Assembly (NCBI GenBank): GCA_025526995.1
Contig: JAHLKG010000034.1
Coordinates: forward strand, 62,001 to 126,000
Reading direction: 5' to 3'
Source: Powellomyces hirtus
Taxonomy: Eukaryota > Chytridiomycota > Chytridiomycetes > Spizellomycetales > Powellomycetaceae
Length of the DNA stretch: 64,000 bases
How positions within the stretch are numbered: the stretch's first letter is position 1; each line of letters starts with the position of its first letter. The notes beneath the pieces were generated by a model that saw only the letters and a list, made by a program, of their open reading frames with translations, made no database searches and had not been told where the DNA came from. Shown piece after piece: positions 51,268-61,391 of this stretch. The translations under genes and the position numbers were made by a program.

Positions 51268-53189
51268 GCTGTGATGTAGCGTTGTGGGGTGGGTGGAATG
51301 TAGGAGGAAAACCCAGCAAACAAATAAACAGGTGGGAGGTGGTCAAACCGCGAATGATGATGATGGCGTGTCAGCACACACGCCACGTCGTGGTTTGTTA
51401 TCTCACATCACAGACCCATCACATAACAAAGGCTTGTCGCTTCCACCAAGCACGAGTAACCTTTCTCCAAACAACCAACTAACTAACTACATGTACGCCG
51501 TCGTGAATAGCGGAGACTGACTGACCACTGGGTTTCAACCTCACCCCACTCAGGGACCGCAGGGGATCGCGCAACGTCCAAAATACCAGAGTCATTCAGG
51601 CTTCCCTGCACGTCAAAACACCCTTCAATGAGATCGTAACCAGCTCGATACGGAGACTCCGTGCAGTACTTTCTTCATCCAAATCAGCTTTATCTGGATC
51701 TTCTTCTCCATCTGCCTTCTCGGGACGGGTGACCGAGTACCACAGACTTCAGGGTCGGGATCGTGTCCTTGTCGGGTAGGTATGAGACTCACGCAACAGC
51801 ACAAAATCCGGGATAAACTCCATTGGTTCGCGATGGGACCCAAGAGCCAGTCCACGAGCCCTGCTTTTTTTTTTGTCGGAAAGGTGTTAGAACAGATTTC
51901 CTACGGCTGTTCCGTGCCCCACCACGACCCCCTTGCCAAATGGCTTGAGATGGAAGCGCACTTTTCGCATGTGAACATCATTTGCAATGAGTTACACTTA
52001 TTTCGGACCACAGGATTAGTTTTCAAGCTTTGTCCCATACGCGAAATCATGCGTTTCCTTTGCGAGTTCTTTGAAGCTCTTTTGATTATCTCCTCAGCTC
52101 AGGCCGTGTTGTTTACACTGATGAATGATTTTGTTCTCACCAACATCTTTTGCCCGATACAGAGAAAACTGTATAGTGACTTGCAGCCCACAGCGCACCT
52201 GCTCCGCGTCCAAAAAAACGCATCCGAAACGCGCACCCTAATCTATGATGAACATCCATAATCTCCCAACTTCTCCCTGCGATGAATGTCCAATGTCGGC
52301 AGCTTCGTGGCCTAAACACCAACACATCTCCCCTTCAAGCCAGTACACCTCAAATACGGGTCCTGATGGGGCCGATGGTAATTGTATCCGTCATTCGAGA
52401 CTCTAGCCCTGATTTCGACATACAAGTAGGCCGGAAGCATTTGGCGCAGCAGGTGGTCGACGAGTGTGCAAGAAACGCGCCGCGCAATCCAGGTGCATAT
52501 CTTGAGGGCGGAGATAATAGAGAATGGACAGCCAGACCTCGGGAGGGTGTCGGACACTCGGAGTCATAATTGCATCCTGCGGGGTTTACAGCGTCGTCGG
52601 GTGTAGCTGCAGTCTCGTTCTCTGTATGCACATTGGGAGGTCGTCTGACAGTGGCTACAGTATCGTCATGTCTGGCTACGACCTCGTCCTGCGTAGCCTT
52701 GCAACTCGCAAGGGATGTGTCGCGGAACGCGTAAAGGCATGGACGCGTCCCGTTCTACCATTCACTCCGATCGACGACTGGCACACATGTAATGTAAAGA
52801 AATATGACGGTTGCATTACGGTCACGTATGAACAGGGTCGGATAGTCATCAAGCATAAGGAGACTTTTCAGTGTTATGCATTACATAATCAATAGGGTGG
52901 GGCACTCGGTGATACATGGGGGTCCTCACTTGATTACAGCTGCATGATTAAAGTGTTGTCCTGCGCGTGAGTGACAATCTGCAAGGGTTCCAGGGTTTGT
53001 TTCTGCGCGGTTAAAGTGTTTTGCGTGGTTACAGTGTGGTCCTGGAGGGTCATTCTCTCATGGTGGATTTCGCAGTCTGCAAGCGTGGCAAACAAACTGG
53101 AGCATTCCGCTCTTCAACGAATACAACCCGCACCATTACTTCACACCTCCCACACCACCCACAAACACAACAAAAACTGTGATTCAAAA
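51268..53189. other. Gene-poor region, 1.9 kb
   Basis: No intact gene is supported. The longest plus frame (51782-52261, 159 codons) has no recognisable motif. On the minus strand, about 52560-52740 and 52930-53100 read as similar helical segments (SLASCKATQDEVVARH and TLADCEIHHERMTLQDH) without start or continuity, which hints at a decayed gene. Confidence 0.4.
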
Positions 53190-53781
53190 AATGGGCCTCA
53201 CATTCTACCACCACTCCAACTCCACCGTGTGAGCCATCTCATGCATCCTCGCCAAACTCGCGCTCCCCAACGTGTCCCGCCAATTGACGCCTCTCGGGGC
53301 CGACGGGACGCGTACGGCGCACTACTCACCACCGTCAACCCCAACGGGACGGTGCCGACGCTCGTTCTCGACGACGGCACTGCGGTGTGGAAGTCGGGGG
53401 TCATCGTCACATACCTGGGGGAGACGTACGGCGTCGACCGCGGGCTCTACCCGCCCGCCGGGAGCAGCCAGCGCGCCGAGGCGTTGAAATGGATAGCATG
53501 GGCGAGCACGGTGTTGAGTGCCGCGGCGAGTATGGTGGATTGTGCGGCGATGGCGGAGAAGGGGAGGGCGGGCGTGGACGCTGGGTTGCGGATTCTGGAG
53601 GATGCGGTGGGGGACGCAGAGGCCGTACCTGTTGGGCGAGCAGTATACGGTGGCGGATACGCGCATGTACTCGGTTGTCTTTTGGGTGTCCATGTTGAAG
53701 TTTGATATGGAAAAGTATGCACACTTGAGCACATGGTTCAAGCGGATTGAGGAGCGACCGGCGCTCAAGAATGTCGAATGA
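53190..53781 (+). pseudogene. Glutathione S-transferase pseudogene
   Basis: A complete GST outline is spread over three frames. The start is MGLTFYHHSNSTV followed by an in-frame TGA and then AISCILAKLALPNVSRQLT. Near 53300 the frame shifts and continues with AYGALLTTVNPNGTVPTL, then VTYLGETYGVDRGLYPP (the thioredoxin-fold G-site), to EDAVGD. Near 53610 it shifts again to RPYLLGEQYTVADTRMY and ends KRIEERPALKNVE with a stop. One stop and two frameshifts make function unlikely unless the assembly is wrong. No intron placement removes all three defects. High GC distinguishes the body from its AT-richer flanks. Confidence 0.8.
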
Positions 53782-54250
53782 GTGACTGGGGAGGCGCGCT
53801 GTGTGCACCCACAACACGTAAACTAGGAATGGTGAAACCGACGTCCAAGACATTATGGTAGATCTTCGTCGTAGATGCTATGTACATAGGTGGTATCTCT
53901 TATTTTGTACGTGCATGTACACATGGTTACATTGGGAAAGGAAGGTGAGGGAGAGTAATGTACGAAAACAGAAGAAAACGGATGGCGGAATCGGAGGGAT
54001 GTGAAAAAAATGCCCTCGAAATCACAAAAACGCATTCGCAAAATATTGTCCAGGAATTAAATGCAATGGGGACTGTCAAATGTGTGTGTGTGTGTGTGTG
54101 TTTCTTTCACCGTGTGCGGTCCGGTTTTGCTTCCGTCGAGCCTAATAGATACCCCGAAGCAGAGGAAGCATCTGTGTGTCAGCGAGAGGGTGCATGGCCG
54201 GAATACTCTATAATGGAGACTTTGGTGTCTCTTTTCTTGCACGCTGTATT
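53782..54250. other. Intergenic region with TG microsatellite
   Basis: Contains a (TG)n run of about 20 nt at 54080-54100. No gene seen. Confidence 0.45.
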
Positions 54251-55462
54251 CTAATTACCATTCGCTGGTGATATGGCGTCTTCCGCGATGCAGGCACATG
54301 GAAGAAGACCTTGGGTGCCGAGGGTTTCGTTGTAGCCCTGTAATAGAGACATGATTAGCGAACAGGGGCGAGGTTGTGTCGCAGAAGAGTGGGGCACACG
54401 GCGTCCACATGGCTTCTCTCTCTATAATCTCTGTAACAAGAACGTACCTTTGCCCATCCGTCATTAAACAGCAGACTCAACCGTACAACATCGCCCACAT
54501 TCAATTGAATCTCATCATCCGCCGCCGGTTGGTAAGGATGAGCTACGACATATCGCTTTTCCAAGACGCTGGACACATTCACCAATCCTGCGCCAGTGTC
54601 GATACCGGAAAACAGAGGTCGGGTGTCACTCCCTCGCGCACCCCCTGCTTCCACCGACGCGGTTGGCCCAGCCGCAAATTTATCGTTGAGGTTTTGTCGG
54701 CGTTTCCTGACGACCAAGGCGACTGCTGTGGCGGCGATGATGAACGCGCCGCCGAGCGTGGGTGCGATGATGACCGCGTTGGGGATTCTCGAGTGGCCGC
54801 TGTCGGAGTTGGCGTGCGGGTTGGGATTGTCATTGGCGGGTCCATTAATGACGGAGGGATTTCTATCGATCGGGTCGGTGATGCCAACGCCTGGAACACC
54901 GGGTGTGAGAATGTTGGAGGGTGTAGATGTGGCGATGCCCTCCGCGGGGACAGAAGAAGCCCCAGGGACAGGAGGTGGAGCAGGGGCGGACGAGGCGGAG
55001 GGGGCCGGTGATGTGCGGGAGGAAGCGGGTGGTTGAGTGGCGGAAGGAGGGACCTGTGGTGGTTGCGGTTGTGGTTGCGGTTGTGGTTGTGCTTCTGGTT
55101 CTGCCCCTTCGGGCTCGATTCCGTGCGTATTGCGACCACAGTTTTGGGCGAAAGCTGGGATTTGCATGCAGGCTGAGAAACAAATATTTTGCGATATCCA
55201 TCGTTTCGATGACGGGTCGCCTAATATACACGAAAACGCAACAACAGGGGGAAATGTGCAGTTGAGCATAAAGTTCAAAGACAAGTTTCGACGACCGCAA
55301 CGTTGGAATGTACATACACGTCATGTAAACGGTGCCCTCACAGCCAAACTGGTCGCCCTTGGTGTCGTCGCACTGACCGCCAAGGGTGACATATCTGGCC
55401 GAGGTCGAGGAGCAGAGTGCGGCGACCATTGCCGCGAGAAATAAGGAGCGGCGGGAGGGCAT
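54251..55462 (-). CDS. Single-pass membrane protein with cytosolic SH3 domain
   Basis: Three exons (55318-55462, 54448-55172, 54251-54337) give 957 nt, 318 aa. A signal peptide (MPSRRSLFLAAMVAALCSS) leads into a small Cys-bearing ectodomain (QCDDTKGDQFGC, then CMQIPAFAQNC). A stalk follows, containing a (PQ)n repeat and much Pro/Ser. One membrane span (NAVIIAPTLGGAFIIAATAV) and RKRRQ mark the cytosolic side. The C terminus is an SH3 domain (VVAHPYQPAADDEIQLNVGD, then DGWAKGYNETLGTQGLLP). The layout recalls fungal SH3 membrane sensors, but with one span instead of the four of Sho1. The third exon completes the SH3 fold. The ligand is unknown. Confidence 0.88.
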
Positions 55463-56373
55463 TGTTGCGGGACGTGTGCGTCGGAAGGTCAGAATGACGA
55501 TGCAGCTGTCGAGAGACACGCGGGGGGGGGGGGGGGGGGGGGTGATGACAGGTGAATGAGAAGGGAGCGAGCGGGTGTTAGTTGGGGGGGGGGGGGTAAT
55601 AGGAGCGGCAAAACGAAAAGCAAGTGACGTGTGGGTGGGAGATATGTGGAAGGGTAAGGATACGGTTGGTCAGTCCGCCGCCGGCCGAGTACGAGAGAGT
55701 ACTAATTTGTAAAGGAAGGGAAGTTGAAAGGAACAAGGTCAGAAAAGCCTCGAGGAATACGGTACAGTACGTATGTATCCTCTACGGCAGGAGGGAAGGC
55801 CACGCGTGAAGGTGCGAGAAGGAAGGAACACACTGCCACAATTTCACACTTCCACATCGCACAGATTGAACACCTTTTTGTCCGAGAACCGCCGCTATAG
55901 TTGTAGTGCGATAGATGCTACATCTAGACCGCACGCATGGCCGTGACGCGTGTGCGCAGTCAGAGAGAGACTGTGGAAGAGAGAAGAGAAGAGAGAGAGA
56001 GAGAGAGAAGAAGAGTCACAAGATTCGAGTTGTCACGCCTGGATTGGGTGGCTGTGCACTTGCTTTCATCCACGTGACGGGCTGGATGGAACCGTTTATG
56101 CCATGCTGGATGCAGGCATGCTGTAATCCATCAATGTGCACCTTCAACTCAATGTCTATCTACAGCAGTTCGTTCGGCGAAGGAGGTTTCTCTGCGTTTG
56201 TCTGATGCATCATCTATGTGCATGGGCCGTGTTCACTTATCCATAGTCAGAGTCATTCCTCAGTGCGCTTGTTGCATAGGGTCGAGTGCCCTACTGCACA
56301 CACATACACACACATACATACAACGCACGGCAACGCCCGTCGCTGGCTGGCTGGGTGAGCCTTCCAAAGGACA
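55463..56373. promoter_or_regulatory. Divergent intergenic region with poly-G tracts
   Basis: 911 nt between the SH3 membrane protein (-) and MCM8 (+). It holds runs of 21 G (55522-55542) and 13 G (55584-55596), a (GA)n purine tract near 55985-56010 and a (CA)n-rich stretch near 56300. No gene seen. Confidence 0.6.
55522..55542 (+). repeat. Homopolymer run of 21 G
   Basis: An uninterrupted G tract immediately upstream of the SH3-protein gene. A second run of 13 G starts at 55584. Such tracts can form quadruplexes and are prone to length change and assembly error. Confidence 0.9.
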
Positions 56374-58939
56374 ATGGCATCCACCGACTGGATCCACGAC
56401 AAGCTATGGGACTCCTATTTTCCCACAGAAACATTCTCACCCGCCCATCCCCACGTGGCCCTCCTCACATCCTTCTACGCATATTTCAAAACGCACTACA
56501 ACTATGAGGAAACGACTGTGGGAGCAACCCGCCCAAGGACGTTGTATGATGACCAGGCCGCGGTTCACGTCGATTTTCGCCACTTGAGACTTCATTGCAC
56601 GGACCTTTCCGTGGAGGGGATGCTGGGGAATGCGCCAGAAGCAATGCTGGCGTGTTTGAGCTGCGCTGCTCATGCGGTTTTTGAGGAAGGGAGATCTCGG
56701 AACCCCGGCGGAATAGAGATTGCCGCATTCCCAGCAACGCGAGTGGCCAGAATATCTGGACGAGACATCGACACACCTCTCAAAGACGTGAAAGCCTACC
56801 TCATCGGCAAATACATCAGCATCCGGGGCATTCTCGTCCGAGCCACCACCGTCAAACCTATTCTCCGCTGCATGTCGTTTACCTGTGACCAATGCTGCGA
56901 AGAACAGCAAGTCGCATACCCGCCTGGGTCACAGTACCGCCTGCCTTCAAAATGCGCCCGATATGCGTGTCGCAGCCGCGCGTTCCACCCTGTCCAGCAA
57001 TCGGTGGTGGCGACGGACAGGCAGCGTGTGTGGGTTAAAGATACCGCTGGCACAAACCTAGCGGTCGTCGAGTGTGAATTGTTGGATGATTTGGTGGATT
57101 CGGCTGTGCCGGGGGATGTGGTTAGTGTCGGTGGAATTGTGAGACCGGCGCCTGTGGATCGAACGAGTCAAGCATCCGTGGCAGGAACGCCAGAGACATT
57201 TCTTGCGGTGAATTCGCTATCAATCGCGTTAGATGGGATGCCCGGTGCGGATACTTACAATCCCTGCTCACTTGCCAAGCACAATATTTACTACTCCCGC
57301 GTCGATCTTTACGCGATCCGACGGCTGTGGCAACAGCGCAAAGACCTGTTCCGCCTTCTCGTCAATTCCGTGTGCCCATCCATCTTTGGCCACGAGCTGG
57401 TGAAAGCAGGTCTTCTCCTCACTCTTCTAAGTTGCGACAATCGCACCTCCTCGCCAATGCCATCAGAGATCCACACCCTCATCGTTGGAGATCCGGGACT
57501 CGGCAAGTCGCAAATTCTGGCGGCAACCCACGCCGTCGCTCCCCGCGGAGAACTCGTAGTGGCTCAAGTCAACAACCACACTATCTTGCCCAAGACCACC
57601 CGCATCCAGGAAACGGGCGAACACTTGATTCACCCCGGCGCACTCATCCTCGCTGACCAAGGCCTCTGCTGCATCGACGACTTGACCCAGCATCTCCCCA
57701 GCATCGCCCATCCGCTAACCGAAGCCATGCGATACCAATCCATTCACGTCACTGATCATGCGGCAGGTATCGATCATGCGTTCGCTGCCCGCACTTGCGT
57801 CGTTGCGGCGGCGACACCCGCAACGGGACATTATAACACGGCAAAATCCTTGGCGGAGAACATCAAGATGCCTGTGAGTTTTATGGAACAGTTTGATTTT
57901 GTGTTTGTGATTCGAGATACGCCCGAGAGGGAGATGGACAGGTTTTTGGCCGAACAGAGAATTGTGGGGCTGGCGGGAGGACGGCGAGGAGGGGTGCACG
58001 ATATCAAAAAATACGGTAACGCTCATGGTTGAGACACGCCCGTGTAGTGAATTTCATTGACCCCTCCCCCCCCCCCCCCCACACACACACACGACTTTCT
58101 AGCATCTCTCGGTAACCTCGACACGCCACTCACTCTCCCCTTGTCCGAGAGCCTCAAGATCAGCACCGAAGATCCCTTGACGCCCATCCCTCCCACCTTA
58201 CTCCGCACCTACATCTCCTACACCCTCACCCACTGCCCCGACCCGCAGCTTAGCAGCCCCGCAGCCCAGCATCTCGCCACGTGGTTCAAGGGTGCGCGAA
58301 AGCGGCTCTACGGCGTTAATACAAGGGTGCTTGAATCCGCCATCCGGGCGGCGAAAGCGCGTGCGAGAGCAGAGGTGAGACGGGAAGTGAGGGTGGAGGA
58401 TGTGGAGGATGCGGTGCAGATTCTGGAGGCGGCGTTGGGAGGTGCGATGGAAGATGCGGAGGGTGTGGGAGAGAAGATGAGGGCGGCTGCGAGGGATGTT
58501 GGTGGGGGGACGGCAAGGAAGGGGAAGAGTGGGAAGCAGAGGGAAACTCAAAGGTATGGAGGCTGTGAAATGAGGACGCTGGGTGAGGTATGCGCAGCTT
58601 GTGGGCCTTTTCTGTATCTTCCTCCGCCTTAGGTTCTTGGCCCGCCTCCACGCCCTCGAACAGCAGACGGGCACCAACAAGTACACCGTGTCCGAGCTCA
58701 CACGCATCGCAAAAGGTACGAGAGGAGAATGCGTAACCGCACTATCCCAAGCATCCACCCACTCTGCTCTCCAACTGTCTTTCGGCGCGATTAACACCAT
58801 TGACAATTCCTACCCCCCGACCAAAGATATCCAACTCGACTGTGAATCTTTCCCGGCTTTGGTCGAGACGCTCAACCATCAAGGGTACCTTGTCCGTAAA
58901 GCCCCGGGCACGTTTATGGTGATGCCGCCTGAGGTGTGA
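56374..58939 (+). CDS. MCM8: MCM8 helicase-like protein with altered ATPase motifs
   Basis: Four exons (56374-58015, 58103-58553, 58633-58715, 58827-58939) give 2289 nt, 762 aa. The N-terminal MCM fold (GKYISIRGILVRATTVKPIL) and a zinc finger (TCDQCC ... KCARYAC) match MCM8. Walker A is intact (VGDPGLGKSQ, Lys378). The Walker B Glu is Asp (CIDDL, 434-437), the sensor-1 Asn is Thr481 (AAATPATGHYN) and the arginine-finger position is Gln506 (FMEQFDF, normally SRFD). The lid helices (LESAIRAAKARARAEVRREV) and a C-terminal winged-helix-like segment (LARLHALEQQTGTNKYTVSE ... LNHQGYLVRK) remain. MCM8 acts with MCM9 in homologous recombination repair. The first intron has an unusual acceptor tract of 15 C and (CA)n. 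Confidence 0.92.
58066..58097 (+). repeat. Poly-C plus (CA)n tract inside MCM8 intron 1
   Basis: Fifteen C residues followed directly by an (AC)n run, ending a few bases before the TTTCTAG acceptor. It takes the place of the usual polypyrimidine tract. Confidence 0.85.
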
Positions 58940-59762
58940 TAATAGGAAAGCGTGGGATGGGAGGGGGTGTTATTCGCGTGATAATGGGGAAGATCAGCCA
59001 GCCTATTAGATTACCTATTTTCTTTCTTGTATATGTGGTGGATGATGTTGGAGTGTAGATGCGGAAAACTCCTTCCCTTCCGTTCCACTATGTCATTTGA
59101 TCCCATTCTCAAACAAATTCAACGAAAGAAACGTTTTACAGTTTTTGAACATCACGTCACGCGCGTGGCCACCCCACTGCGCCACGATTCAATGTCAGTT
59201 CTTCCCCTCTCCGGCGCTCGGTTTGTTTCTTCCGCACACATTCGTGTTTACCTTTTTTTTCTTACGCTTGCCGCCGTCCCCCGTCTTTTATTCTCCCGCA
59301 CGGCCGATACATATACAAACCCGGACTGTTTTCTGGCCAACCTCTGAAAACGTTGTTACTCCTGCTCTCTCTCTCCCGCCGCACATTGCATTTCGGAACA
59401 TCTGAAAACGGGCGACACACCATCACTGTGTTCTCGACGCATTTTCCGCTAACTCTGTCCGGGGGGCGTCCAATCTGGTTACCCGAACGGCGTGCACTCT
59501 CGCGTTCTATTGTATCTATCCTATATCGCATCGCAGCGAGAGCGTAGCGTAGCGTAGCGCGCCCTCTCGAACCACCGCCCACGAACCCCGCCACGAGACC
59601 GGGGGTTTTTTTTATATGCCGATCCGCGCGCAGGCCCTCCATCCTCTTCTTGCACGTTGGGCAGGCGGTGTCAACCGAACGCGTTTTATACGGCTCTCTG
59701 CTTTTTCCGATCACCACTACCTGTGGGCGACACCGCACCGCGCGCGGTCCTCTGCGGTTGCG
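58940..59762. promoter_or_regulatory. Intergenic region upstream of DinB-like gene
   Basis: Between MCM8 and the DinB-like gene, same strand. Frame is open upstream of the chosen ATG (59763) but shows no conservation. No other gene seen. Confidence 0.45.
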
Positions 59763-60961
59763 ATGCATGGACCACCTGCATTAACAGAGTCGCGGCATAG
59801 TGGGAGCGGTAGTGGGGGGAGTCGTAGTACGCATCCCACGACGCTCCCGAACGCATCGACCCCGCGGATCGCGCACGCGCTGTTTGCGGCCGCGAAAGCG
59901 ATTTTGGACCAGTATAGCGACCTCCTGCGGTATTTTGAACAGTGTCCGCAGACGTATACCGCCCCGAGCCGGTTTGTTGCCGGGTCTACTGTGGGTGAGT
60001 GCGGGGAGTGCGGTGATGAAGATGTGATGACATGGTGGGGAGTGGGGGAGCGGTGCGGAGTTTTGAGTACACTGTACTCATCACATTTGTGGTGGTTTTT
60101 TTTGTTTTTTTTGTTTGTTTTTTTGGCGTGTTGACCTACATACACACATACCCACACACAAAAGGCAAACACGTCCGCCACGTCCTCGACCATTTCGACA
60201 CGCTGGTGCAGAGTACGAGCACGACGAATACGCCCGCCCCGCCTTCGCCTTCGCCTTCTTCTTCATCTTCACCACCACCACCACCCACGTACCTCTCCCT
60301 CCACTACGACGGGCCGCCGCGGCGCCCTTCACACGCGACATGCGCGCGCAGCGCCCGTGCGCACCTGCAGCGGCTGGTGGTGCAGCTGGACGCGATTGCG
60401 GGGCGCGATCTACTGGAGCGTAGGGTCGCGATTGCGGTGGTTGTGCAGGGGAAAAATAAAAGTAAAAGTGAAAATAAAGATTGCGACGATAACAATAACA
60501 ACAACAACGATGACAGTGGCGACGACCCGGTGTTTGAGAGTACCCTGGGCCGCGAGATCTGGTTCCTGTGCCACCACGCGATCCACCATGCGGCGCTGAT
60601 ACGCTGTATTTGTGTTGAGGTGAGAGTGAGAGTGTGGTTTCCTGAGCGCGCGCTCCCGAATACTGACTGACTGATACGCCTCTTTTTTTGTTTTTTCTTT
60701 TTTTTTCACGTTTCTGTTCTGTTCCAGCACGACATCCCCATCCCGGCCACATTCGGGATCGCGCCCTCAACGCAGAAACATCGGGCTGCTGCTCATCCCA
60801 ACACCAACAACAACGACAACAACAACAACAACAACAGCAGCAACAGTAGCATCACGAGTCCTCCCAGCCCGACTCCCACGCGCAGTGAACGCAGCAACGG
60901 TCACGGGAACGGGGGGCCACCAGTAGTACCGCCACCCACGACGCGGTCTGCGCGACTGTGA
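59763..60961 (+). CDS. DinB-fold protein, putative metal-binding four-helix bundle
   Basis: Three exons (59763-59994, 60165-60619, 60728-60961) give 921 nt, 306 aa. Family features are the first helix (RIAHALFAAAKAILDQYSDL), the metal-site helix KHVRHVLDHFDTLV, a helix pair ending with LLERRVAIAVVV, and the signature STLGREIWFLCHHAIHHAAL, then EHDIPIPATFGIAPST. His residues in the second and last helices fit a DinB/YfiT-type metal site. Low-complexity Pro/Ser and Asn/Asp inserts interrupt the bundle, and an (AAC)n stretch encodes an Asn run near the C terminus. The substrate is unknown; bacterial relatives are thiol transferases or remain uncharacterised. Confidence 0.82.
60803..60850 (+). 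repeat. (AAC)n microsatellite coding for Asn run
   Basis: Trinucleotide repeat with few interruptions inside the last exon of the DinB-like gene. A shorter (AAC)n lies at about 60490-60512 in the second exon. Confidence 0.8.
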
Positions 60962-61391
60962 GGAAAAGCGTAAATGGAAAAAAAAAATATATATATGAAA
61001 TAATATGTAAAAAACAAAAAAAAAAAAACGCGCCTCTCTCTTTCCTCCATACGTCCATTCGTTTCTTATTTTTGGGGATGCGGGAGGTAAGGCGGGGTGG
61101 TCCCTGAACTCTAAACTGTGTATAAACTCGCAAATGGGGACGCGGGCGCCGGCTCGACGCACGTATCATGCCATGCTCTGTCTCCCGCGCCCAGTCGCAG
61201 ACTTGAGTGACGCAAGGGGGGGGGGGGGGGGAGAGAAGAAAAACCAAACGTTTGCAAAAGTCCCAACCCGCACACAATTGCAAAATGAGGGGGGGGGGGG
61301 GGGGGAGCGCTGTGTATCCACTGTTCCCAGCCACCACCACCGCAGCATCCGCACTTTCTCGCACGGGGCGCACTCCCCCTGTGCGCCGTAT
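60962..61391. other. 3' flanks with homopolymer tracts
   Basis: Between the convergent DinB-like and CtIP-like genes. It contains two G runs (61216-61231 and 61289-61305) and A-rich stretches near 60980-61030. No gene seen. Confidence 0.6.

Noticed and set aside
51782..52261. A 159-codon plus-strand frame in the gene-poor region
   Set aside because: No motif, no plausible intron structure and no domain; an open frame of this length can arise by chance.
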